Shown piece after piece: positions 12,570 to 26,228 of a stretch of 64,000 nucleotides of DNA. Where the stretch lies: contig JAENRU010000501.1 of assembly GCA_016647705.1 (NCBI GenBank), positions 1 to 64,000 of the forward strand. Reading direction: 5' to 3'. Position 1 is the first letter of the stretch. Each line of letters opens with the position of its first letter. A model generated the notes under the pieces. That model searched no databases, had not been told where the DNA came from, and saw nothing but the letters and a program-made list of their open reading frames with translations. A program made the translations under genes and the position numbers. The DNA comes from Eucommia ulmoides. Its lineage: Eukaryota > Streptophyta > Magnoliopsida > Garryales > Eucommiaceae.

Positions 12570-13560
12570 TTTTGAAATGAAAAATCAAATGCGTACATAT
12601 TGGACGAAAACTATCACTCTTTTGGGTGAAACGGTCTTTCGAGCAAAACGCCCACTAAAGCACAAAAATGTAATGTTTGATGCCAAAAATCAACTCCCTT
12701 CGTTTCGGACCAAAAATACCACTTTTTGGGAGAAAATAGCTACAAAAGTCAAAGAAGCCCGAGCTTGACCCCAAAATTAAACTTCGTCCATTTCGGACGA
12801 AGAATACAAATTTTTTGGGCAGAATCGGCCTACCAAACAAAACGCACCCACAATACCCAGAAAGACCAATTGTGAAATGAAAATTCAAATGCATCCATAT
12901 TGGACGAAAACTACCACTTTTTGGGGTGACACGGTCTTTAGAGTAAAACAACCACTAAAAGCCCAAAAATACCAACATTGACGCCAAAAATCGGCTGCGT
13001 TCATTTCGGACCAAAAATACAATTTCTTCGGAGGAAATAGCTACAAAAGCCCAAGAAGACCGAACGTAACCAAAAAATTAAACTTCATCCATTTTGGACA
13101 ATGAATACTACTTTTTTTCACAGGAACGGCCTACTGAGCAAAATGCATCCAAAATACGCAGAAAGACCAATTTTGAAATGAAAATTGAAATGCGTCCAAT
13201 TGTGACGAAAACTGCCACTTTTTGGGGTGAAACGGTTTTTGGAGCAAAACGCCCACTAAAACCCAAAAATGCCAAGTTTGACGCCAAAAATCGACTGCGT
13301 TCCTTTCGGACCCAAAATACCATTTTTTAGAAGAAAATAGCAACAGAAGCCAAAGAAGACCAACTTGACCCAAAAGTTAAACTTCATCCATTTTGGACAA
13401 AGAATACCATTTTTTTGGGCATAAACGGCCTACTAAGCAAAACGCACCCAAAATACCCAGAAAGACCAATTTTGAAATTAAAATTCAAATGCGTCCATTT
13501 TGAACGAAAACTACCACTTTTTGGGGTGAAACGATCTTTAGAGCAAAACACCCACTAAAA
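12570..13560 (+). repeat. Block related to 25,234-26,228 (offset ~12,665)
   Basis: Three consecutive anchors keep a steady offset (12,664, 12,667 and 12,668 bp) and share variant features: TTTCGAGCAAAACGCCC/AAAGCACAAAAATGT, AATCAACTCCCTTCG, GGGTGACACGGTC, and the GACAATGAATAC opening of S3. Divergence is higher than in the recent blocks, so this copy event is older. Confidence 0.65.
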
Positions 13561-13676
13561 GCCCAAAAATGCCAAGTTAGATACCAAAAATCGACTGCGT
13601 TCGTTTCGGACCGAAAATACAACTTTTTTGGAGGAAATAGCTACAAAAGCCCAAGAAGACCGAACATGACCCGAAA
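12979..13676 (+). repeat. 902-bp-offset duplication, copy 1
   Basis: The segment matches 13,881-14,578 at a constant offset of 902 bp (three monomers) with only a few differences, such as CGGTTTTT against CGGTCTTT and CGAACATG against CAAACATG. Shared rare features are TTTCTTCGGAGG, TTTTTTTCACAGGAACGG and CAATTGTGACGAAAACTGCC. Confidence 0.9.
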
Positions 13677-13880
13677 ATTAAACTTCATCCATTTCGCTTG
13701 AAGAATAACACTTTTTTTGGGCAGAAACGGCCTACTGAGCAAAACGTACCCAAAATACCCAGAAAAACCAATTTTGAAATGAAAATTCAAATGCCTCCAT
13801 TTTGGATGAAAACTACCACTTTTTGGAGTGAAACGGTCTTTGGAGCAAAACACCCACTAAAAGCCCAAAAATGCCAATAT

Positions 13881-14578
13881 TGACGCCAAAAATCGGCTGC
13901 GTTCATTTCGGACCAAAAATACAATTTCTTCGGAGGAAATAGCTACAAAAGCCCAAGAAGACCAAACGTAACCAAAAAATTAAACTTCATCCATTTTGGA
14001 CAATGAATACTACTTTTTTTCACAGGAACGGCCTACTGAGCAAAATGCATCCAAAATACGCAGAAAGACCAATTTTGAAATGAAAATTGAAATGCGTCCA
14101 ATTGTGACGAAAACTGCCACTTTTTGGGGTGAAACGGTCTTTGGAGCAAAACGCCCACTAAAACCCAAAAATGCCAAGTTTGACGCCAAAAATCGACTGC
14201 GTTCCTTTCGGACCCAAAATACCATTTTTTAGAAGAAAATAGCAACAGAAGCCAAAGAAGACCAACTTGACCCGAAAGTTAAACTTCATTCATTTTGGAC
14301 AAAGAATACCATTTTTTTGGGCATAAACGGCCTACTAAGCAAAACGCACCCAAAATACCCAGAAAGACCAATTTTGAAATGAAAATTCAAATGCGTCCAT
14401 TTTGAACGAAAACTACCACTTTTTGGGGTGAAACGATCTTTAGAGCAAAACACCCACTAAAAGCCCAAAAATGCCAAGTTAGATACCAAAAATCGACTGC
14501 GTTCGTTTCGGACCGAAAATACAACTTTTTTGGAGGAAATAGCTACAAAAGCCCAAGAAGACCAAACATGACCCGAAA
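13881..14578 (+). repeat. 902-bp-offset duplication, copy 2 (cut at the 14,578 junction)
   Basis: This is the second copy of the three-monomer unit. It stops in the middle of S2 after GACCCGAAA, where the array jumps to a different phase. Copy 1 continues normally past the equivalent base (13,676), so copy 2 is the truncated one. Confidence 0.9.
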
Positions 14579-14584
14579 TGGTCT
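14575..14584. other. Phase-break junction between two duplication tracts
   Basis: Anchor spacing across this point is 145 bp instead of ~302. Sequence passes from late S2 (GACCCGAAA) straight into mid-S1 (TGGTCTTTCGAGC), removing about 157 bp. The left side belongs to the 902-bp duplication and the right side is the left end of the 5,056-bp-offset duplication. The microhomology is GAAA. Confidence 0.88.
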
Positions 14585-17500
14585 TTCGAGCAAAATGCCC
14601 ACTAAAGCACAAAAATGTCATGTTTGACGCCAAAAATCAACTCTGTTCGTTCATGACAAAAAATATCACTTTTTGGGAGAAAATAGCTACAAAAGTCAAA
14701 GAAGGCCGAGCTTGACCCTAAAATTAAACTTCGTCCATTTCGGACGAAGAATACCAATTTTTTGGGCAAAATCGGCCTACTAAACTAAACGCTCCCAAAA
14801 TACCAAGAAATACCAATTTTGAAATGAAAATTCAAATGCGTCCATATTAGACGAAAATTGCCACTTTTTGGGATGACACGGTCTTTGGAGAAAAACACCT
14901 ACTAAAAGCCCAAAAATGCCAAGTTTGTTGCCAAAAATCGGCTTTGGTCGTTTGGTACAAAAAATACCACTTTTTTGGAGGAAATAGCTACAAAACCCGA
15001 GGAAGACCGAACGTAACGATAAAATTAAATTTCGTCCATTTTGGACAATGAACAACACTTTTTTCGCAGAAACGGCCTACTGAGCAAAATGCACCCAAAA
15101 TACCCAAAAAGACCAATTTTGAAATAAAAATTCAAATGCGTCAATTTTGGACGATAACTACCACTTTTTGGGGTGAAATGGTCTGTGGAGCAAAACACCC
15201 ACCAAAAGCTCAAAAAAGCCAAGTTTGATGCCAAAAATCGAATGCGATTGTTTCGGACCAAAAATACCACTTTTTCAGAGGAAATAGCTACGAAAGCCCA
15301 AAAAGACCGAACTTGAACCGAAAATTACACTTCGTCCATTTTGGACAAAGAATACTACTTTTTTGGGCATAAACGGCCTACTAAGCAAAACGTACCCAAA
15401 ATACCCAGAAAGACCAATTTTGAAATGAAAATTCAAATGCGTTCATTTTGGACGAAAATTACCACTTTTTTGGGTGAAACGGTCTTTGGAGCAAAACACC
15501 CACTAAAAGCCCAAAAATGCCAACTTTGATGCCAAAAATTGGCTGCGTTCGTTTCGGACCCAAAATACTACCTTTTGAGAGAAAATAGCTACAAAAGCCA
15601 AAGAAGACCGAGCTTAACCCAAAAGTTAAACTTCATCCATTTTGGACAAAGAATACCACTTTTTTGGGCATAAACGGCCTACTAAGCGAAACGCACCCAA
15701 AATACCCACAAAATACCAATTTTGAAATGAAAAATCAAATGCGTACAATTTTGACGAAAGGTACCACTTCTTGGGGTGAGACGTCCTTTGGAGCAAAACA
15801 CACACTAAAAGCCCAAAAATGCCAAGTTTGATGCCAAAAATCGGCTGTGTTCGTTTTGGGCCAAGAATACCACTTTTTCGGAGGAAATAGCTACAAAAGC
15901 CAAAGAAGACTGAGCTTGACCCAAAAGTTAAACTTCATCCATTTTGGACAAAGAATACCACTTTTTTGGGCATAAACGGCCTACTAAGCAAAACACACCC
16001 AAAATACCCAGTAAGACCCATTTTGAAATGAAAAATCAAATGCGTCCATTTTGGCAAAAAACTACCACTTTTTGGGAGTGAAACGGTCTTTGGAGCAAAA
16101 CGCCCACTAAAGCCCAAAAATGCCAAGTTTGTCGCCAAAAATCGACTGCGATACTTACGGACCCAAAATACAACTTTTTGAGAGAAAATAGCTACAAAAT
16201 CCAAAGAAGACCGAGCTTGACCCAAAAGTTAAACTTCATCCTTTTTGGACAAAGAATACCAATTTTTTGGGAAGAAACGGCCTACTGAGAAAAACGCACC
16301 TAAAATACCCCAAAAGACCAATTTTAAAATGAAAATTCAAATGCATCCATTTTGGACGAAAATTACCACTTTTTGGGGTGAAACGGTCTTTGGAGCAAAA
16401 CACCCACTAAAAGCCCAAAAATGCCAAGTTTGATACCAAAAATTGGCTGCGTTCGTTTCGGGCTAAGAATACCACTTTTTCGAAGGAAAAAGCTACCAAA
16501 GCCCTAGAAGACCGAGCTTGACTCAAAAATTAAACTTCGTCCATTTCGCATGAAGAATAACACCTTTTTGGGACAGAAACGGCCTACTGAGCAAAACGCC
16601 CCCCAAATACCCCCAAAATACCAATTTTGAAATGAAAAATGAAATGCGTACAATTTTGACAAAACCTACCACTATTTGGGGTGACACGGTCTTTGGAGCA
16701 AGACACCCACTAAAAGCCCAAAAATGCCAACTTTTATGCCAAAATCGGCTGCTTTCATTTCGGACCAAAATTACCACTTTTTCGGAAGAAATAGCTACAA
16801 AACCCCAAGAAGACCGAACGTAACCATAAAATTAAATTTCGTCCATTTTGGACAATGAACACCACTTTTTTTCGCAGAAACGGCCTACTGTGCAAAACGC
16901 ACCCAAAATACCCAGAAAGACCAATTTTGAAATGAAAATTGAAATACGTCCATTTTGGACGAAAATTACCACTTTTTCGGGTGTCACGGTCTTTGGAGCG
17001 AAACACCCCCTAAAAGCCCAAAAATGCCAAGTTTGATGCCAAAAATCGGCTGCGTTCATTTCAGACCAAGAATACAACTTTTTCGGAGGAAATAGCTACA
17101 AAAACCCTAGAAGACCGAACTTGAACCGAAAATTAAACTTCGTCCATTTCGCTTGAAGAATAACACTTTTTGTTGGCAGAAACGACCTACTGAGCAAAAC
17201 GCACCGAAAATACCCAGAAATACCAATTTTGAAATCAAAATTCAAATGCCTCCATTTTGGAAGAAAACTACCAATTTTTTGGGTGAAACGGTGTTTGGAG
17301 CAAAACACCCACTAAAAGCCCAAAAATGCCAAGTTTGATGCTAAAAATCGACTGCATTCATTTCGAACTAAAAATACCACTTTTTCGGAAGAAATAGCTA
17401 CAAAATCCCAAGAAGACCGAACTTGACCCGAAAATTAAATTTCGTCTATTTCGCTTGAAGAATAACACTTTTTTTGGGCAGAAATGGCCTACTGAGCAAA

Positions 17501-19219
17501 ACGCACCGAAAAAACCCAGTAAGATCAATTTTGAAATGAAAAATCAAATGTGTCCATTTTGGACGAAAACTACCACTTTTTTGGGTGAAACGGTCTTTGG
17601 AACAAAACACCCACTAAAAGCCCAAAAATACCAAGTTTGATACCAAAAATTGGCTGCATTCATTTCAAACCTAAAATACCACTTTTTTCGGAGAAAATAG
17701 CTACAAAAGCCCAAGAAGACCGAACTTGACTCGAAAATTAAACTTCTTCCATTTCGCTTGAAGAATAACACTTTTTTTGGGCAGAAACGGCCTTCTGAGC
17801 AAAACGCACCCAAAATACCCAGTAAGACCAATTTTGAAATGAAAAATCAGATGCGTCCATTTCGGCAAAAAACTACAACTTTTTGGGCTGAAACAGTCTT
17901 TTGAGCAAAACGCCCACTAAAGCTTAAAAATGCCAAGTTTAACGTAAAAAATTGTCTGTGTTCGTTTCGGACCCAAAATACCACTTTTTGAGAAAAAAAA
18001 TAGCCACAAAAAGCCCAAGAAGACTGAGCTTGACCCAAAAGTTAAACTTCATCCATTTTGGACAAAGAATATCACTTTTTTTTTGCAGAAACGGCCTACT
18101 GAGCAAAACGCACCCAAATACCCAGAAAGACCAATTTTGAAATGAAAATTCAAATGCGTACATTTTAGACGAAAACTACCCCTTTTTAGGGTGAAACGGT
18201 CGTTGGAGAAAAACACCCACTAAAAGCCCAAAAATGCCAAGTTTGACGCCAAAAATCGGCTGCGTTCGTTTGGGACCAAAAATACCACTTTTTCGGAAAA
18301 AATAGCTACAAAATCCCAAGAAGACCGAGCTTGAACCGAAAATTAAACTTCGTCTATTTCGCATGAAAAATAACACTTTTTTTGGGCAGAAACGGCCTAC
18401 TGAGCAAAACGCTCCCAAAATACCCACAAAATACCAATTTTGAAATGAAAATCGAATGCGTTCATTTTGGATGAAAGCTACCACGTTTTTGGGTGAAACG
18501 GTCTTTGGAGCAAAACGCCCACTAAAGCACAAAAATGTCAAGTTTGACGCCAAATATCAACTCCATTCATTTCGGACCAAAAATACCACTTTTTGGGAGA
18601 AAATAGCGACAAAAGTCAAAGAAGGCCGAGCTTGACCCCCAAATTAAACTTCGTCTAATTTGGACGAAGAATACCAATTTTTTTGGCAGAAACGGCCTAC
18701 AAAGTAAAACGCACCCAAAATAATCAGAAAGACCAATTGGAGAAAAACACCCACTAAAAGCCCAAAAATGCCAAGTTTGCTGCCAAAAATCGGCTGCGTT
18801 CGTTTCGGACCAAAAATACCACTTTTTTGGAGGAAATGGCTACAAAAGCCCAAGAAGACCGAACTTAACCATAAAATTAAACTTTGTCCATTTTGCACAA
18901 AGAATACCATTTTTTTGGGCAGAAACGGCCTACTAAGCAAAACGCTCCCAAAATACACACAAAATACCATTTTTGAAATGAAAATCAAATGCGTCCATTT
19001 TGGATGAAAGCTACCACGTTTCTGGGTGAAACGATCTTTGGAGCAAAACGCCCACTAAAGCACAAAAATGTCAAGTTTGACGCCAAATATCAACTTCGTT
19101 CGTTTCGGACCAAAAATACAACTTTTTGGGAGAAAATAGCTACAAAAGTCAAAGAAGGCCGAGCTTGACCCCCAAATTAAACTTCGTCTAATTTGGACGA
19201 AGAATACCAATTTTTTGGG
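14579..19219 (+). repeat. Large recent duplication, copy 1 (~4.64 kb)
   Basis: The segment matches 19,635-24,276 at a constant offset of 5,056 bp until one extra T in copy 2 near 23,880. I found roughly ten single-base differences by eye (for example near 15,001, 15,207, 15,248, 15,473, 15,790, 18,448 and 19,095), so identity is about 99.8%. The internal ~70-bp deletion at 18,737 is shared by both copies and so predates the duplication. Divergence after the block edge is abrupt. Confidence 0.95.
18727..18745. other. ~70-bp deletion joint (also at 23,783-23,801)
   Basis: GACCAATT of S3 joins TTGGAG of S1, giving a ~232-bp monomer. The GAAATGAAAATTC tail and the start of S1, including the anchor, are missing. 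The same joint in both large copies dates it before their duplication. Confidence 0.85.
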
Positions 19220-19634
19220 TAGAAATGGCCTACTAAGCAAAACGCACCCAAAATACCCAGACAGACCAATTTTGAAACGAAAATTCAAATGCGTCCATTT
19301 TCGATGAAAACTACTAATTTTTAGGGTAAAACGGTCTTTGGAGCAAAACACCCACTAAAAGCCCAAAAATGCCAAGTGTGATGCCAAAAATCGGCAGCGT
19401 TCGTTTCCGACCAAGAATACCACTTTTTCGGAGGAAATAGCTACAAAATCCCTAGAAGACCGAGCTTGACCCGAAAATTAAACTTCGTTCATTTCGCATG
19501 AAGAATAACACTTTTTTTGGGCAGAAACGTCCTACTGAGCAAAACGCCCCCAAAATACCGACAAAATACCAATTTTCAAATGAAAAATCAAATGCGTACA
19601 TTTTGGACGAAAGCTACCACTTTTTTGGGTGAAA
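19220..19634 (+). repeat. Spacer monomers between the two large copies (415 bp)
   Basis: About 1.4 monomers separate the copies. They are in regular phase and read smoothly into copy 2 (GGGTGAAACGGTCTTTCGAGC), unlike the broken left edge of copy 1. Copy 2 therefore keeps the older left context, and copy 1 has the new joint. Confidence 0.8.
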
Positions 19635-22600
19635 CGGTCTTTCGAGCAAAATGCCCACTAAAGCACAAAAATGTCATGTTTGACGCCAAAAATCAACTCT
19701 GTTCGTTCATGACAAAAAATATCACTTTTTGGGAGAAAATAGCTACAAAAGTCAAAGAAGGCCGAGCTTGACCCTAAAATTAAACTTCGTCCATTTCGGA
19801 CGAAGAATACCAATTTTTTGGGCAAAATCGGCCTACTAAACTAAACGCTCCCAAAATACCAAGAAATACCAATTTTGAAATGAAAATTCAAATGCGTCCA
19901 TATTAGACGAAAATTGCCACTTTTTGGGATGACACGGTCTTTGGAGAAAAACACCTACTAAAAGCCCAAAAATGCCAAGTTTGTTGCCAAAAATCGGCTT
20001 TGGTCGTTTGGTACAAAAAATACCACTTTTTTGGAGGAAATAGCTACAAAACCCGAGGGAGACCGAACGTAACGATAAAATTAAATTTCGTCCATTTTGG
20101 ACAATGAACAACACTTTTTTCGCAGAAACGGCCTACTGAGCAAAATGCACCCAAAATACCCAAAAAGACCAATTTTGAAATAAAAATTCAAATGCGTCAA
20201 TTTTGGACGATAACTACCACTTTTTGGGGTGAAATGGTCTGTGGAGCAAAACACCCACCAAAAGCTCAAAAATGCCAAGTTTGATGCCAAAAATCGAATG
20301 CGTTTGTTTCGGACCAAAAATACCACTTTTTCAGAGGAAATAGCTACGAAAGCCCAAAAAGACCGAACTTGAACCGAAAATTACACTTCGTCCATTTTGG
20401 ACAAAGAATACTACTTTTTTGGGCATAAACGGCCTACTAAGCAAAACGTACCCAAAATACCCAGAAAGACCAATTTTGAAATGAAAATTCAAATGCGTTC
20501 ATTTTGGACGAAAATTACCATTTTTTTGGGTGAAACGGTCTTTGGAGCAAAACACCCACTAAAAGCCCAAAAATGCCAACTTTGATGCCAAAAATTGGCT
20601 GCGTTCGTTTCGGACCCAAAATACTACCTTTTGAGAGAAAATAGCTACAAAAGCCAAAGAAGACCGAGCTTAACCCAAAAGTTAAACTTCATCCATTTTG
20701 GACAAAGAATACCACTTTTTTGGGCATAAACGGCCTACTAAGCGAAACGCACCCAAAATACCCACAAAATACCAATTTTGAAATGAAAAATCAAATGCGT
20801 ACAATTTTGACGAAAGGTACCACTTCTTGGGGTGAGACGTCCTTTGTTGCAAAACACACACTAAAAGCCCAAAAATGCCAAGTTTGATGCCAAAAATCGG
20901 CTGTGTTCGTTTTGGGCCAAGAATACCACTTTTTCGGAGGAAATAGCTACAAAAGCCAAAGAAGACTGAGCTTGACCCAAAAGTTAAACTTCATCCATTT
21001 TGGACAAAGAATACCACTTTTTTGGGCATAAACGGCCTACTAAGCAAAACACACCCAAAATACCCAGTAAGACCCATTTTGAAATGAAAAATCAAATGCG
21101 TCCATTTTGGCAAAAAACTACCACTTTTTGGGAGTGAAACGGTCTTTGGAGCAAAACGCCCACTAAAGCCCAAAAATGCCAAGTTTGTCGCCAAAAATCG
21201 ACTGCGATACTTACGGACCCAAAATACAACTTTTTGAGAGAAAATAGCTACAAAATCCAAAGAAGACCGAGCTTGACCCAAAAGTTAAACTTCATCCTTT
21301 TTGGACAAAGAATACCAATTTTTTGGGAAGAAACGGCCTACTGAGAAAAACGCACCTAAAATACCCCAAAAGACCAATTTTAAAATGAAAATTCAAATGC
21401 ATCCATTTTGGACGAAAATTACCACTTTTTGGGGTGAAACGGTCTTTGGAGCAAAACACCCACTAAAAGCCCAAAAATGCCAAGTTTGATACCAAAAATT
21501 GGCTGCGTTCGTTTCGGGCTAAGAATACCACTTTTTCGAAGGAAAAAGCTACCAAAGCCCTAGAAGACCGAGCTTGACTCAAAAATTAAACTTCGTCCAT
21601 TTCGCATGAAGAATAACACCTTTTTGGGACAGAAACGGCCTACTGAGCAAAACGCCCCCCAAATACCCCCAAAATACCAATTTTGAAATGAAAAATGAAA
21701 TGCGTACAATTTTGACAAAACCTACCACTATTTGGGGTGACACGGTCTTTGGAGCAAGACACCCACTAAAAGCCCAAAAATGCCAACTTTTATGCCAAAA
21801 TCGGCTGCTTTCATTTCGGACCAAAATTACCACTTTTTCGGAAGAAATAGCTACAAAACCCCAAGAAGACCGAACGTAACCATAAAATTAAATTTCGTCC
21901 ATTTTGGACAATGAACACCACTTTTTTTCGCAGAAACGGCCTACTGTGCAAAACGCACCCAAAATACCCAGAAAGACCAATTTTGAAATGAAAATTGAAA
22001 TACGTCCATTTTGGACGAAAATTACCACTTTTTCGGGTGTCACGGTCTTTGGAGCGAAACACCCCCTAAAAGCCCAAAAATGCCAAGTTTGATGCCAAAA
22101 ATCGGCTGCGTTCATTTCAGACCAAGAATACAACTTTTTCGGAGGAAATAGCTACAAAAACCCTAGAAGACCGAACTTGAACCGAAAATTAAACTTCGTC
22201 CATTTCGCTTGAAGAATAACACTTTTTGTTGGCAGAAACGACCTACTGAGCAAAACGCACCGAAAATACCCAGAAATACCAATTTTGAAATCAAAATTCA
22301 AATGCCTCCATTTTGGAAGAAAACTACCAATTTTTTGGGTGAAACGGTGTTTGGAGCAAAACACCCACTAAAAGCCCAAAAATGCCAAGTTTGATGCTAA
22401 AAATCGACTGCATTCATTTCGAACTAAAAATACCACTTTTTCGGAAGAAATAGCTACAAAATCCCAAGAAGACCGAACTTGACCCGAAAATTAAATTTCG
22501 TCTATTTCGCTTGAAGAATAACACTTTTTTTGGGCAGAAATGGCCTACTGAGCAAAACGCACCGAAAAAACCCAGTAAGATCAATTTTGAAATGAAAAAT

Positions 22601-24276
22601 CAAATGTGTCCATTTTGGACGAAAACTACCACTTTTTTGGGTGAAACGGTCTTTGGAACAAAACACCCACTAAAAGCCCAAAAATACCAAGTTTGATACC
22701 AAAAATTGGCTGCATTCATTTCAAACCTAAAATACCACTTTTTTCGGAGAAAATAGCTACAAAAGCCCAAGAAGACCGAACTTGACTCGAAAATTAAACT
22801 TCTTCCATTTCGCTTGAAGAATAACACTTTTTTTGGGCAGAAACGGCCTTCTGAGCAAAACGCACCCAAAATACCCAGTAAGACCAATTTTGAAATGAAA
22901 AATCAGATGCGTCCATTTCGGCAAAAAACTACAACTTTTTGGGCTGAAACAGTCTTTTGAGCAAAACGCCCACTAAAGCTTAAAAATGCCAAGTTTAACG
23001 TAAAAAATTGTCTGTGTTCGTTTCGGACCCAAAATACCACTTTTTGAGAAAAAAAATAGCCACAAAAAGCCCAAGAAGACTGAGCTTGACCCAAAAGTTA
23101 AACTTCATCCATTTTGGACAAAGAATATCACTTTTTTTTTGCAGAAACGGCCTACTGAGCAAAACGCACCCAAATACCCAGAAAGACCAATTTTGAAATG
23201 AAAATTCAAATGCGTACATTTTAGACGAAAACTACCCCTTTTTAGGGTGAAACGGTCGTTGGAGAAAAACACCCACTAAAAGCCCAAAAATGCCAAGTTT
23301 GACGCCAAAAATCGGCTGCGTTCGTTTGGGACCAAAAATACCACTTTTTCGGAAAAAATAGCTACAAAATCCCAAGAAGACCGAGCTTGAACCGAAAATT
23401 AAACTTCGTCTATTTCGCATGAAAAATAACACTTTTTTTGGGCAGAAACGGCCTACTGAGCAAAACGCTCCCAAAATACCCACAAAATACCAATTTTGAA
23501 ATGAAAATCAAATGCGTTCATTTTGGATGAAAGCTACCACGTTTTTGGGTGAAACGGTCTTTGGAGCAAAACGCCCACTAAAGCACAAAAATGTCAAGTT
23601 TGACGCCAAATATCAACTCCATTCATTTCGGACCAAAAATACCACTTTTTGGGAGAAAATAGCGACAAAAGTCAAAGAAGGCCGAGCTTGACCCCCAAAT
23701 TAAACTTCGTCTAATTTGGACGAAGAATACCAATTTTTTTGGCAGAAACGGCCTACAAAGTAAAACGCACCCAAAATAATCAGAAAGACCAATTGGAGAA
23801 AAACACCCACTAAAAGCCCAAAAATGCCAAGTTTGCTGCCAAAAATCGGCTGCGTTCGTTTCGGACCAATAATACCACTTTTTTTGGAGGAAATGGCTAC
23901 AAAAGCCCAAGAAGACCGAACTTAACCATAAAATTAAACTTTGTCCATTTTGCACAAAGAATACCATTTTTTTGGGCAGAAACGGCCTACTAAGCAAAAC
24001 GCTCCCAAAATACACACAAAATACCATTTTTGAAATGAAAATCAAATGCGTCCATTTTGGATGAAAGCTACCACGTTTCTGGGTGAAACGATCTTTGGAG
24101 CAAAACGCCCACTAAAGCACAAAAATGTCAAGTTTGACGCCAAATATCAACTCCGTTCGTTTCGGACCAAAAATACAACTTTTTGGGAGAAAATAGCTAC
24201 AAAAGTCAAAGAAGGCCGAGCTTGACCCCCAAATTAAACTTCGTCTAATTTGGACGAAGAATACCAATTTTTTGGG
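19635..24276 (+). repeat. Large recent duplication, copy 2 (~4.64 kb)
   Basis: This copy is nearly identical to 14,579-19,219. It diverges at the right edge, where TTTTTTGGGCAAAAAAGGCCCACAAAGC replaces TTTTTTGGGTAGAAATGGCCTACTAAGC. The one-base T insertion near 23,880 shifts the offset to 5,057. Confidence 0.95.
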
Positions 24277-25233
24277 CAAAAAAGGCCCACAAAGCAAAAT
24301 GGACCCAAAATACCCAGAAAGACCAATTGTGAAATGAAAATTCAAATGTGTCCATTTTGGACGAAAACTACCACTTTTTAGGGTGAAACGGTCTTTGGAG
24401 CAAAACACCCACTAAAAGCCCAAAAATGCCAAGTTTGCTGCCAAAAATCGGCTGCGTTCGTTTCGGACCAAAAATACCACTTTTTCGGAAAAAATAGCTA
24501 CAAAATCCCAAGAAGACCAAACTTGACCCGAAAAGTAAATTTCGTCAATTTCGCATGAAGAATAACACTTTTTTTGGGCAGAAAGGGCCTACTGAGCAAA
24601 ACGCAACCAAAATACCCAGTAAGACCAATTTTGAAATGAAAAATCAAATCCATCCATTTTGGCCAAAAACTAAAACGTTTTGGGGTGAAACGGTCTTTGG
24701 AGCAAAACGCCCACTAAAGCCCAAAAATACCAAGTTTGACGCCAAAAATTGACTGCGTTCCTTTCGGACCCAAAATACTACTTTTTGAGAGAAAATAGCT
24801 ACAAAAGCCAAAGAAGACCGAGCTTGACCCAAAAGTTAAATTTCATCCATTTTGGACAAATAATGCCACTTTTTTGGGCAGAAACGGCCTACAGAGCGAA
24901 ACGCACCCAAAATACCCGGAAAGACCAATTTTAAAATAAAAATTCAAATGCATCCATTTTGGACGAATATTACCACTTTTTCGGGTGAAACAGTCTTTGC
25001 AGCAAAACACCTACTAAAAGCCCAAAAATGCCAAGTTTGATGCCAAAAATCGGCTGTGTTTGTTTCGGATCAAGAATACCACTTTTTCGGGAGAAAATAG
25101 CTGCAAAAGCCATAGAAGACCGAGCTTGACCCAAAAATTAAATTTCGTCCATTTCGCTTGAAGAATAACACTTTTTTTGGCCAAAAAACGCCCTACTGAG
25201 CAAAACGCCTCCAAAATACCCACAAAATACGAA

Positions 25234-26228
25234 TTTTGAAATGAAAAATCAAATGTGTACATTTTGGATGAAAGCTACCACTTTTTTGGGTGAAACAGTC
25301 TTTCGAGCAAAACGCCCATTAAAGCACAAAAATGTCATGTTCGACGCCAAAAATCAACTCCCTTCGTTTCGGACCAAAAATACCACTTTTTGGGAGAAAA
25401 TAGCTACAAAATTCAAAGAAGGTCGAGCTTGACCCCAAAATTAAACTTCGTCCATTTCGGACGAAGAATACCAATTTTTTGGGCAGAAACGGCCTACTAA
25501 ACAAAACGCACCCAAAATACCCAGAAAGACTAATTTTGAAATAAAAATTCAAATGCGTCCATATTTGACGAAAACCACTACTTTTTTGGGTGACACGGTC
25601 TTTGGAGCAAAACACCCAGTAAAAGCCCAAAAATGCCAACTTTGAGGCCAAAAATTGGTTGCGTTCGTTTGAGACAAAAAATGCCACTTTTTCGGAGGAA
25701 ATAGCTACAAAAGCCCAAGAAGACCGAACGTAACCATAAAATTAAATTTCGTCCATTTTGGACAATGAATACCACTTTTTTTTTCCGCAGAAACGGTCTA
25801 CTGAGCAAAACCCACCCAAAATACCCAGAAAGACCAATTTTGAAATGAAAATTGAAATGCATCCATTTTGGACGAAAACTACCACTTTTTGAGGTGAAAC
25901 GGTCTTTGGAGCAAAACCCCCACTAAAGCCCAAAAATGCCAAGTTTGACACCAAAAATCGACTGCGTTCCTTTCGGACCCAAAATACCATTTTTTGAGAG
26001 AAAATAGCAACAAAAGCCAAAGAAGACCAAGCTTGACCCAAAAGTTAAACTTCATCCATTTTGGACAAAGAATACCATTTTTTTGGGCATAAATGGCCTA
26101 CTAAGCAAAACGCACCCAAAATACTCAAAAAGACCAATTTTGAAATGAAAATTCAAATGCGTCCATTTTGGACGAAAACTACCACTTTTTGGGGTGAAAC
26201 GGTCTTTGGAGCAAAACACCCACTAAAA
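25234..26228 (+). repeat. Partner of block 12,570-13,560
   Basis: This carries the same order of monomer subtypes as the upstream block, with accumulated point differences. A related series with the same length pattern (299, 303, 300) is also seen at about 4,950-5,850, suggesting a third older copy. Confidence 0.62.

Noticed and set aside
14579..24276. Transposon or LTR pair as cause of the 4.64-kb near-identity
   Set aside because: The block consists only of satellite monomers, has no terminal repeats, target-site duplication or coding capacity, and is better explained by satellite rearrangement.
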